Source: Candidatus Pelearchaeum maunauluense (lineage in GTDB: Archaea; Thermoproteota; Nitrososphaeria_A; Caldarchaeales; Caldarchaeaceae). From it: a stretch of 49,476 bases of DNA. The notes below the pieces were generated by a model. The model was not told the origin of the DNA. It was given only the letters and a program-made list of their open reading frames with translations, and did no database searches. The position numbers were made by a program, and so were the translations under genes. Where the stretch lies: NCBI GenBank assembly GCA_030059675.1, contig JANVYQ010000012.1, positions 1 to 49,476 of the forward strand, in the 5' to 3' direction. Of the stretch, positions 14,865 through 22,034 are shown one piece after another. Position 1 is the stretch's first letter. Every line of letters starts with the position of its first letter.

Positions 14865-16061
14865 ATGCAACGCTACATCCACGTATGGCTGATGCTCTTC
14901 TCCGGCTGGGTGATCATCTACCTCATACGCGTATCTCTCTCGCCGATATTGCCTACTCTTATAGGGGAGCTAAGCCTAACGCATGGGGATGCGGGCCTAC
15001 TGGCCAACGCTTATTTCTACGCATACACCGCCATGCAATTTCCCGCTGGATACCTGGGCGAGAGGTTGGGGAGGAAGCGTATCCTCGTGGTAGCCTGCGT
15101 CTTCTGGGCGGTAACATCATACTGGACATCCATAGCTAGGGGGTTCGCTGAGCTATTCGCAGCGCGCCTGGCTTCGGGAATCGTGCATGGCTTCTACTTC
15201 GGCAACGACAGGCCGCTGGTCACCGTGGTAACCCCTAGGAAGCGGCTGGGCGTCGGCCAGGGGGTTACGTTCTCCGGGCTGGGGACTGGCCTGGGTGTTG
15301 GGATGGTGCTCAGCGGCTGGATATCCGAGCTGATGGGCTGGAGAGCCGTCTTCCAGATCTTGGCCATCCCACCCCTCATAATGGCTGCTATATTCGCCCT
15401 ATTCTTACAGGAGCCGACGAGAATAGGCAGCGAAACAGCAGAGGTAAATAGACGCGCGCTACTCACACGCCGCGAGCTCTGGCTCTTCTACATAGGCGGA
15501 ATACCCATGGTGTATGCGCTCTGGGTAGCCGCGATATGGATGCCAACTATATTGACTGAATACGGTGTGGAGAGCGTATCCTTCTCCTCACTCATATCAT
15601 CGCTAGTCGGCCTGGCTGGGATACCAGGCCTAATGGTAGCTGGCTTGATAAGCGACTGGGCTTGGAAGCACGGAGTAGCGCGAGGCTATGTGGCAGCATC
15701 CTTCGCAGCCCTCGCAGCGCTCACGGCAGCGACTCTGGGCTACGCGATAACAATCAAAACACCACTACACCAGATAACCCTACTAGTCGCAGCGCTGGGA
15801 GCATTCATCTGGGCGGTGTGGCCGCCGCTCTTCGCAGCGCTCAGCCACCACGTAGAGGAACGAATGCTTGGAACAGCCTTTGGAATGATGAACGGCATAC
15901 ACTTCATAGGCTCCCTCATATCCCCATACCTCACAGGCATGATAAGAGACGCAACAGGAACATTCAGCTGGGGACTCTACCTCACAGCAACACTAACAAC
16001 AATCACCATAGCCGCATTCAGCCTAGAAGCACGAACAGAAACAAGAAAACACACGCTATAA
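14865..16061 (+). CDS. Major facilitator superfamily permease
   Basis: 398 residues with about 12 membrane helices and the MFS motif A 'GYLGERLGRKR' between helices 2 and 3. The charged 'SARL..DRPLV' region and a long cytoplasmic loop near residue 190 ('EPTRIGSETAEVNRRALLTR') separate the two six-helix halves. It resembles anion:cation or sugar-phosphate type MFS transporters, but substrate cannot be told from sequence. ATG start 34 nt after trm56, possibly in the same operon. Confidence 0.85.
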   Translation: MQRYIHVWLMLFSGWVIIYLIRVSLSPILPTLIGELSLTHGDAGLLANAYFYAYTAMQFPAGYLGERLGRKRILVVACVFWAVTSYWTSIARGFAELFAARLASGIVHGFYFGNDRPLVTVVTPRKRLGVGQGVTFSGLGTGLGVGMVLSGWISELMGWRAVFQILAIPPLIMAAIFALFLQEPTRIGSETAEVNRRALLTRRELWLFYIGGIPMVYALWVAAIWMPTILTEYGVESVSFSSLISSLVGLAGIPGLMVAGLISDWAWKHGVARGYVAASFAALAALTAATLGYAITIKTPLHQITLLVAALGAFIWAVWPPLFAALSHHVEERMLGTAFGMMNGIHFIGSLISPYLTGMIRDATGTFSWGLYLTATLTTITIAAFSLEARTETRKHTL

Positions 16062-16070
16062 GAGAAGATA

Positions 16071-16080
16071 CATATAAAAA
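16071..16080 (+). promoter_or_regulatory. TATA box of tRNA-Val(CAC)
   Basis: CATATAAAAA, 22-31 nt before the tRNA 5' end. Confidence 0.7.
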
Positions 16081-16101
16081 CTTGGTGAGCGTAGAATATA
16101 C

Positions 16102-16225
16102 GGGCCGGTGGTCTAGCGGTATGACGCACCCCACCAAGGGGGGTCAAATACCCTCACACGGTAGAGGCCGAGAGACTCTGAAACACATGGAGAGGTCCGG
16201 TAAGGTTCGAATCCCTCCCGGCCCA
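16102..16225 (+). tRNA. tRNA-Val (CAC) with two introns
   Basis: Exons 16102-16127, 16149-16172 and 16204-16225 join to acceptor GGGCCGG/CCGGCCC, anticodon stem CTACC/GGTAG with loop CTCACAC (anticodon CAC), and T stem GAGGG/CCCTC. Intron 1 (16128-16148, 21 nt) splits the anticodon stem; intron 2 (16173-16203, 31 nt) splits the T stem. Both fit a bulge-helix-bulge. Intron 1: central helix TGAC/GTCA with bulges GCA and AAT and inner CCCC/GGGG. Intron 2: GCCG/CGGT with bulges AGA and AAG and inner GACT/GGTC. Splicing is needed for a functional tRNA. Confidence 0.9.
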
Positions 16226-16308
16226 CTACATTCATCGATGAATATATAGAGGAGGGAGTTAAAATGTATCCTAGACAAAAACATGATTAAATTAATTCAT
16301 TGCATAAT

Positions 16309-17113
16309 CTACATTTTTCCGACTTTCTTTGAATAGTAAACCCAATAAATATGACAATAACGAATTACATCGGTCTTTTGATGTACTGACAATTTATAAA
16401 TACGCTTTCTTTCATCAGAGCGATATATTGCCGAATTAATACATAGTTTTTCAGTAAATAATGGACATATCGTAAAAGTTGTAAATCAGCATTTGTAATC
16501 TGGTACTTCGTATTTATAGTTAATATCTATATTGATTGAGCCTTCTGCATCGTTTAATCCTTGGATGAATGAAGTCATGCATGCATGACAAATGTTCTAC
16601 TAATTTGCTTAGATTGCGTGGATTTAACGGTTTTACAGTTTTTGATATGAGATCAAAGAGCAAACGACTATATACATATACAACCCATCTATTCATTGAT
16701 TTTATGAAATACGGGATGTATGGCTTTGATCTACATACTGTTTTAGCAAAGTTTTCTCCGGCTTTCTTTGCAAGTTCATAATCCTTAACGGCTAAAACAA
16801 TTATGTAATTTGCAATACAGTTAATATTTTTACTTCTCTTCGAATTAAAAATAAAATGTTTGCGAATCTCTATACTTCCATCGCCTAGTATAACTCCCAA
16901 AGAATAACATGTCTGTGGACCAATCCATAGTTTTTTCTTCGGTTTTTGTATTTTGTGTTTAAACCATGTCTTTGAAGTGCCAACATGAATATCTATTCCC
17001 GTTCTTTGCTGAATCTCATATATAATCTTACTTTTTGTAAGTTTATGTTTCTTCAGTTTTTGTGCTAGGTCGTAATCCGAATAATGCTCTTGCATCACGC
17101 ATTCAATACTCAT
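16309..17113 (-). pseudogene. LAGLIDADG homing endonuclease, inactivated
   Basis: An N-terminal open frame of 197 codons carries the first motif 'YSLGVILGDGSIEI' near residue 70 and 'FIFNSKRSKNINCIANYII'. Just before the second motif the frame shifts; another frame continues 'GLNDAEGSINIDINYKYEV' (second LAGLIDADG motif), has an in-frame TGA, and ends 'ERKRIYKLSVHQKTDVIRYC' to a TAG at 16309. So a two-motif endonuclease has one frameshift and one nonsense codon. It is far more AT-rich than its neighbours and lies between tRNA-Val(CAC) and a copy of that tRNA's 3' end. Confidence 0.8.
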
Positions 17114-17173
17114 GCTGAAGAATCACTGTTCATATGTTTTCTGTTTGAAGAATTATATGTCAAAAATAGGGCT

Positions 17174-17830
17174 TCAAAAACTGGCCGATAAGTTTCGAAT
17201 CCCACCGGCCCCATATCCTATGTAGGGGTGTGTGTCTATCCCCATATCCATGGCTAGTTCTCTGGCTTTTTCATCGATGTATGGAGAGACGATGGCTAGT
17301 TTTGGTTTTATTCCTGTTTCCTTCTCGTATAGCTGTGCTATGCGTTGGAGTTCTGCCACGTCGCCTTTGCTAATGCTTGACTTAACCTCCACTAGCACAT
17401 GCTCGCGGTCTCGCACAACTAGGTCTATCTCAATAACCGATGGATGGCCATGGACTAAGCCCTCCCTATCGGTTGTAATCCACCTAGTAGCGCGGCCACC
17501 GAAATTTCGTTCAACTACTCCACGTGACCCCTCTCTGAACGCTGTCTCCGGTAGAATACCCCATCTAGCGCCAAGCGCCGCCACGCAATGCCTAAGCCCC
17601 GTCACCCGACCCTGCAAATTCCTAACCAGCTCCTGTAGGTTTCTGACCTCTTCCTGCAGCACTTTAATATCTCTGCTATTCTCTGCCACCTGTTCTTGTA
17701 GTGACTTTATAGCCTCGGTGTTGCGGTCTATCCTCTCAAGAACTTCCCTAAAACCGAGGTAGCCAGCCACCGCGTATCTAAACTCCTCGCCCTCCTGAAG
17801 GAGGCGGAGGAAATCTTCCTTCAGCTCCAT
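17174..17830 (-). CDS. Coiled-coil plus PD-(D/E)XK nuclease-like protein (DUF3782-type)
   Basis: About 218 residues from the ATG giving 'MELKEDFLRLLQEGEEFRY' (an upstream GTG/ATG at 17854 is less likely by comparison with the paralogue at 32410). Order: a helical 'FRYAVAGYLGFREVLERI' head, a long coiled coil ('EVRNLQELVRNLQGRV'), then a nuclease-like core 'PSVIEIDLVVRDREHVLVEV' followed by KSS (D..ExK). The last dozen residues ('GYGAGGIRNLSASF') are encoded antisense to a tRNA 3'-end relic, so its natural C-terminus was replaced. Function unknown; possibly DNA or RNA processing. Confidence 0.75.
   Translation of the reverse strand: MELKEDFLRLLQEGEEFRYAVAGYLGFREVLERIDRNTEAIKSLQEQVAENSRDIKVLQEEVRNLQELVRNLQGRVTGLRHCVAALGARWGILPETAFREGSRGVVERNFGGRATRWITTDREGLVHGHPSVIEIDLVVRDREHVLVEVKSSISKGDVAELQRIAQLYEKETGIKPKLAIVSPYIDEKARELAMDMGIDTHPYIGYGAGGIRNLSASF
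17183..17212 (+). pseudogene. tRNA 3'-end relic (copy of tRNA-Val(CAC) end)
   Basis: 17185-17211 aligns with 16197-16224 of tRNA-Val(CAC), including the last bases of intron 2 (CCGxTAAG), the TTCGAAT loop and CCGGCCC-like acceptor end, with three substitutions and one gap. No 5' half exists nearby. It resembles an att-type duplication of a tRNA 3' end. Confidence 0.7.
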
Positions 17831-17995
17831 GTCCTCTCCTGCTCTCCATACCAATAATCACCACCAAGCCTTATATTCTTAAAATATTTTGGCTAAAGCC
17901 GCATAGCTTATGAGACTAATGCTCGTAAGAAATGCTGTATAAAGAAAAGCTATAGGGTTAAGAGATAGGTTGCGGCAGGCCGCAGAGTTAGGGGT

Positions 17996-18394
17996 TTGAC
18001 GAGCAGGGATGAGGCGCGGCATCTGGCTAGAAGGTCGTCAGAGTTCATGACAACAGCCAAGATACAGTTTGAGCAAGGGCTTTATGGTTTGGCGGCCTTT
18101 AGCCTAGGGCAAGCCCTCCGGCTATACCTTAAGCATAAACTTCTCCTGCTGGGCGTGAAGTTTCCTTGGACACATAGTGTGAGGCGTCTTCTGGAGCTTT
18201 TGACGGAAGTCTCCAGTGAGAGATGTAGGGTAGCAATGTCTTATGTCATGGAGCGGTACTTGATGGAGCTCTCGGTTCTTGAAGATGCGTATATAACATC
18301 CCGCTACGTGGCGGGGGAGTTTAGCCGCGAGGAGGTTGAGAGGCTTTATCTGGCTGTTGAAGATATTCTAGGTAGGTTGAGAGATGTTTGTTGA
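17996..18394 (+). CDS. HEPN-like protein (pair 3), lacking the catalytic His
   Basis: 132 helical residues: 'FEQGLYGLAAFSLGQALRLY' near residue 30, 'WTHSVRRLLELL', and 'EDAYITSRYVAGEFSREEVE' near residue 100. The R-x4-H of active HEPN is absent (RYVAGE). It belongs to the same subtype as the HEPN protein at 19705. TTG start. It overlaps the MNT gene by 11 nt. Confidence 0.82.
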   Translation: MTSRDEARHLARRSSEFMTTAKIQFEQGLYGLAAFSLGQALRLYLKHKLLLLGVKFPWTHSVRRLLELLTEVSSERCRVAMSYVMERYLMELSVLEDAYITSRYVAGEFSREEVERLYLAVEDILGRLRDVC

Positions 18395-18689
18395 GGAGGC
18401 TCGCCGCCGTCAGAGTTTCTTCAACAACCTAAAACAACACCTAGAAGAATTGAAGAGAGCAATCCATAGCATTGATCCTGAAGCCGAGCTCTACATCTTC
18501 GGCTCCGTAGCGCGCGGAGACTATACACTAGCGAGCGATGTTGATATACTCATCGTTACACGAATGCAGCCAGGCTTCATCCTTAAGGAGCTCTGGCTCA
18601 AGGGTTTCAGAGAGCCCTTTGAGTTTCATGTGGTAAGCCCAGACATGCTAGAACATTACAAGACTGGCGGTGAGCTCGTTAAGGTATAG
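18384..18689 (+). CDS. MNT-type nucleotidyltransferase (pair 3)
   Basis: 101 residues with 'FGSVARGDYTLASDVDILIV' (NTase motif) near residue 37 and the strand 'PFEFHVVSPDM' near residue 78, similar to the partner at 20075 and to a relic inside the ribosomal operon. ATG start inside the HEPN 3' end. Predicted partner or antitoxin of the upstream HEPN-like protein. Confidence 0.88.
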   Translation: MFVEEARRRQSFFNNLKQHLEELKRAIHSIDPEAELYIFGSVARGDYTLASDVDILIVTRMQPGFILKELWLKGFREPFEFHVVSPDMLEHYKTGGELVKV

Positions 18690-18880
18690 GGGCGTATAAT
18701 TGTCATGTTGAGAAATAATGGGGTGTTGGCGTGGCTTCCGTATCGCTGGGTCTGACAGACTCCGCTGGCTATGCTCTTAACAACGCTTCCCGCGGGTAGT
18801 GTCTGCGCGGCTATGAGAGGCGTCGGCACAGCGAGCATCACAGCCAGAAGTAGCGCGGCATTCACTAAACTCCTTTTCAT
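18656..18880 (-). CDS. Short secreted protein or truncated remnant
   Basis: 74 residues with a clear signal peptide ('MKRSLVNAALLLAVMLAVPT', cleavage near AAQ) and then a short unconserved tail. The 3' end runs 34 nt into the convergent MNT gene and reads as its antisense, so the mature part is probably truncated. It may be the leftover 5' end of a larger surface protein. Confidence 0.35.
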   Translation of the reverse strand: MKRSLVNAALLLAVMLAVPTPLIAAQTLPAGSVVKSIASGVCQTQRYGSHANTPLFLNMTIIRPYTLTSSPPVL

Positions 18881-19155
18881 GCACGAATCGTTTCTACACA
18901 GCCTAATCTCTTCCTGAGACGAGCTTGCTCGGAAGAGAAGTTCAGCGTTTGGAACAGTTTAGTAATGCTCATCCTAACAGTTCATAACACGCAATAACTC
19001 CGCGTATTGCGCAACCGATTATAAGAAATACTCCGCCACATCAGGAAACCTAAAGGGATGAACGTTTCGTAATGACTGTTCTAAAGAATAGATCCTACAC
19101 CTTGGATGTTATTATCACTAATTTCTCGGCACTTGAAGGGTATGAAATTATCACA
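18881..19155. other. Intergenic, no gene seen
   Basis: AT-rich spacer between divergent signal-peptide ORF and the coiled-coil relic. No RNA, repeat or coding signal supported. Confidence 0.35.
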
Positions 19156-19510
19156 CTACCGCTGCTTCTGCTCCAACTCCCCTGCCTTCTCCTCCAATAC
19201 AGCGAGCCTCTCAACAACATCTATACGCTTCTCCAACGAGTCTATCTTATTGGATAAATTTTCTTCCACAGCCTTAATCTTCTCCTCAACCCTCCTAATC
19301 TCCGATTTCAGCTCTGTTCTCACAGCATCTATCCAGTCCTTACAGCGCCTATATCTGTTCGTACTGCCTCCATCTCTGCTCTTACTGCTTTAAATTCTCC
19401 CGCCAACTCTCCCCTAAGAGCTCTTATCTCCGCCCCAGCTCTTCTTTTATTATTTTCCTTATCTCTGGTAATGTTATCCTCCAGGCTGCCTCTCTCGCGG
19501 CTCTGGCCAT
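19156..19510 (-). pseudogene. Coiled-coil protein A, two frameshifts
   Basis: Three frames assemble to one protein: 'MARAAREAAWRITLPEIRKI' and IIKEEL, then 'AEIRALRGELAGEFKAVRAE', then 'IDAVRTELKSEIRRVEEKIK' to 'DSLEKRIDVVERLAVLEEKA'. It is paralogous to the coiled-coil genes at 20459-20739 and 21375-21888: same 'AAWRI.LPEIRKI' head and 'SLEKRI.V.ERLAVLE' tail. A homotypic coiled-coil adaptor is plausible; it lies downstream of, and convergent with, HEPN/MNT pair 3. Confidence 0.65.
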
Positions 19511-19704
19511 CCTTAGATCTCGTATATGCTGCTTATCGCAATATAAGAGTTTTGTATCGCTACTCTCGCCATTCCCTCCATGCTCTTTATCGTCTTCATG
19601 CTTCTTAACTAAAGTTTCATCGACAGCAGCATTATGCGTCTAGGCTTTTTCGGTGAAAGGTGGTGGCAACATTTTTTACACGCATGGATATCTTTTCGGT
19701 TAGA

Positions 19705-20091
19705 ATGTCGGCTGATGAAGCTGAGCTGATCAAGAGTAGGGCTGACGCCTTCCTACGTAACGCCGAAAGGCTGATTGAAGAAGGTGAATGGGATTTAGCT
19801 GTTTTTAACCTTGAACAATATTGCCAACTCGTGCTCAAGTATAAGCTCTTGGTCAAGAAGGGAAGCTACCTAAAAACGCATTCCCTTAGGTCTTTGATTC
19901 GTGTGCTAGGCGTGGGTAGCCCCGAGTTGTTAGGGCTGGTTGAGGATGAGAGGAAGCTACATTATGTCGCGAGGCTTGAGGAGGCATATATAGTCTCAAG
20001 ATATCTGCCCTACAGGTTTGAGGAGAGGGAGGTTAGGGATATCCATCGGTTTGTAGTGGAGGTGTTTAAGCCTCTTGTCGAAAAGCTATGA
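19705..20091 (+). CDS. HEPN-like protein (pair 4), lacking the catalytic His
   Basis: About 128 residues from the ATG giving 'MSADEAELIKSRADAFLRNA', which aligns with the start of the pair 3 HEPN; starts at 19660 and 19684 are also open. 'EWDLAVFNLEQYCQLVLKY' and 'LEEAYIVSRYLPYRFEEREV' match the pair 3 subtype. The catalytic R-x4-6-H is missing. It overlaps the MNT gene by 17 nt. Confidence 0.82.
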   Translation: MSADEAELIKSRADAFLRNAERLIEEGEWDLAVFNLEQYCQLVLKYKLLVKKGSYLKTHSLRSLIRVLGVGSPELLGLVEDERKLHYVARLEEAYIVSRYLPYRFEEREVRDIHRFVVEVFKPLVEKL

Positions 20092-20395
20092 AGACATAGT
20101 CCTCGGATATCTTAAAAACTATAGGGAGGTGGGAGTTGAGGTTAAGAATATTCTGAGAAGGCTTGACCCCGATGTGGAGGTTTACGTGTTTGGCTCAGTT
20201 GTCAGGGGTAGGTATACTGCTTCAAGCGATATTGACATCCTCGTGGTAACTGATGATCTTGAGAGGAAGTATGAGATGATGGTGGAAGTCTATAAGCGGG
20301 TGGAGGCTCCTATCGAGCTTCACATAATCACCCGTGAGAAGTTCAACGGCTGGTATAGGAGGTTTATCCCATCTGATGAGGTTGTAGAGATTTAG
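20075..20395 (+). CDS. MNT-type nucleotidyltransferase (pair 4)
   Basis: 106 residues with 'FGSVVRGRYTASSDIDILVV' near residue 40 and 'PIELHIITREKFNGWYRRFI' at the C-terminus. Closest in this window to the pair 3 MNT and to the relic between rpl23 and rpl2. TTG start inside the HEPN gene. Predicted antitoxin-like partner. Confidence 0.88.
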   Translation: MSKSYEDIVLGYLKNYREVGVEVKNILRRLDPDVEVYVFGSVVRGRYTASSDIDILVVTDDLERKYEMMVEVYKRVEAPIELHIITREKFNGWYRRFIPSDEVVEI

Positions 20396-20458
20396 CGGTA
20401 ACAATCGTGCAACGCTGCTTTCCTTACTGCTCCGCATATAAGGGGGTTATGTTATTGG

Positions 20459-20739
20459 TTATCTTCGTTGCTGCTCTAGTTCCTTCACCTTCTCCTCTAA
20501 TACGGCTAGCCGCTCTACGACGTTTATGCGCTTCTCTAAAGACTCTATTTTGAGAGATAGGTTTCTAATCTCAGGTGATAGTGCCTCTTCAATTCTCCTC
20601 ATTTCTGTGCGTAGTGTGTTGTGTTTTTCGTCAATTTCTGTTCTGAGTATCTTTAGTTCCTTTTTCCAGCACTTCTCTTAATTTTTCTTATCTCTGGTAG
20701 TATTATCCTCCATGCTGCCTCTTTTGCTACTCTGGCCAT
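20459..20739 (-). pseudogene. Coiled-coil protein B, one frameshift
   Basis: 'MARVAKEAAWRIILPEIRKI' in one frame, then after a shift at an A5 run 'KELKILRTEIDEKHNTLRTE' to 'SLEKRINVVERLAVLEEKVK'. It is a paralogue of coiled-coil A and C. It ends 63 bp from, and convergent with, MNT pair 4, repeating the pair 3 arrangement. Confidence 0.65.
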
Positions 20740-20837
20740 CTGATTGTTTTTGGTTGTTTGTGGTTTATAGGGTTTCTGTAAACGGCTTTATGGTGGGTTG
20801 GGTGTTGTTTTATTTGGACTGGGGTTGGATAGGGGGT

Positions 20838-21245
20838 GAGTTTCTCCGCCTGTTGGGGGGGGAGGATGGGGGTTTAGGTATGCTGTTGTGGGTTTGTTGG
20901 GTATTGTGGATGTTCGGCGGAGTCAGGCTAGGTTGGAGGAGGCTTTGGCCAAGCTTGATGCTGCTTTTGCTGAGCTTACGCGGAATGTGAGTATGCTTTT
21001 TGAGGGGGCTCATTATATTGTGGCTGCTCGGCTTAAGGGAGAGAGGTTTGGAGCGGAAGTTGGGTGTGTTGTTGGAGAGGGAGCCTGAGGCGGCTTCGTG
21101 GGCGCATCCTGGGGCTGTTGAGCTGGCCAGGGGGCTTGGGGCCTGGTTGCTACGCCTCCTAGGGAGGTTTCCGAGGCTCTCTTTAGCTTCTTCGCCAGTG
21201 TTGGTGTTTTGTGGGTATTTTTTGCGAATTATGCTGGGGCATTAA
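20838..21245 (+). pseudogene. Decayed third copy of the DUF3782-type coiled-coil protein
   Basis: Fragments 'EFLRLLGGEDG' and, in the next frame, 'FRYAVVGLLGIVDVRRSQAR' match the heads of the proteins at 17174 and 32410 ('FRYAVAGYLGFREV', 'FRYAVAGLLGLEEI'). Then comes 'LEEALAKLDAAFAELTRNVS' and a third frame 'RKLGVLLEREPEAASWAHPG'. A G7 run near 20860 marks one shift. The nuclease-like core is not recognisable. Confidence 0.5.
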
Positions 21246-21374
21246 GTTATGTAGACCGTAATGTTCCTGCAAACTCAATAGGGTGGGGAAGACCCTGGAG
21301 AAAAATACGCTAAAGAAAAATATAGAATCATAAAAACCCCTTATAAACAAAGTAGCTGTGATAAATCCAGAGAT

Positions 21375-21888
21375 GTGGCTGGAGCCGCCAAAGAGGCAAC
21401 ATAGCGAATAATCCTCTCAAGAGATAAGGAAGATAATCAAGGAAGAGCTGGAAAACCAGTTATCTCCAATCAGAGCAGAGATGGCAGAAAAACACGAAAG
21501 ACTAAAAACAGATATAACAGAGAAGTATGAGAGGCTTAGAACCGGGATAGAATCCCTACGTAGAGAGACAGAAGAACGGAACAACGCCCTAAGAACCGAG
21601 ATAACGTCCCTAAGAAAGGAAACAGAGGAGAGAAATAACGCCCTAAAGACAGAGATAGCATCCCTAAGGAGAGAGACAGAAGAAAGGGATAATGCCTTGA
21701 AGATGGAGATAAGCTCATTGAGAAAGGAGTTAGAGGAGAAGGATAAAGCTCTAAAAGCAGACCTAGGAAGAATAGAAGAAACCCTAGCCACCAAAATAGA
21801 GTCACTAGAAAAACGACTAAACATAACAGAAAGACTCGCAGTCCTGGAAGCAGAGCTAAGAGAGCTAAAAGAAAAACAAAAAACCTAA
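21375..21888 (+). pseudogene. Coiled-coil protein C, broken N-terminus, long intact coil
   Basis: The head of the family reads 'VAGAAKEAT-stop-RIIL', a TGG-to-TAG change, then a one-base shift before 'EIRKIIKEELENQLSPIRAE'. From ATG 21481 an uninterrupted 135-residue coiled coil follows with repeated 'LRRETEERNNALRTEITS'-type units and the family tail 'SLEKRLNITERLAVLEAELR'. A shortened protein from 21481 could still be made. Confidence 0.6.
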
Positions 21889-22003
21889 CAATGGAAAAGG
21901 CTTTGATAGATGGACTCTAATCTCATCTCCTACTCCGCATGTGTGCACTCTTATATACGCGTATATCATAAAAATCTCCAGAAGAGTAGCCTGGGCAAAC
22001 CTA

Positions 22004-22012
22004 ACATAAAAG
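22004..22012 (+). promoter_or_regulatory. TATA box for the surface protein at 22035
   Basis: ACATAAAAG is centred about 27 nt before ATG 22035, which supports that ATG as a leaderless start rather than the in-frame ATG at 22014. Confidence 0.5.
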
Positions 22013-22034
22013 CATGGGATTCCAGAGAGATGCC

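Noticed and set aside
15662..16249. 195-codon plus frame overlapping the MFS gene and tRNA-Val(CAC)
   Set aside because: It runs through the 3' end of a clear permease and across a tRNA gene; a shadow frame.
16102..17212. A trans-split or kilobase-intron tRNA using the 17183 relic as its 3' exon
   Set aside because: The local 3' exon at 16204-16225 pairs perfectly with the acceptor and T stem; the distal copy gives mismatches in both.
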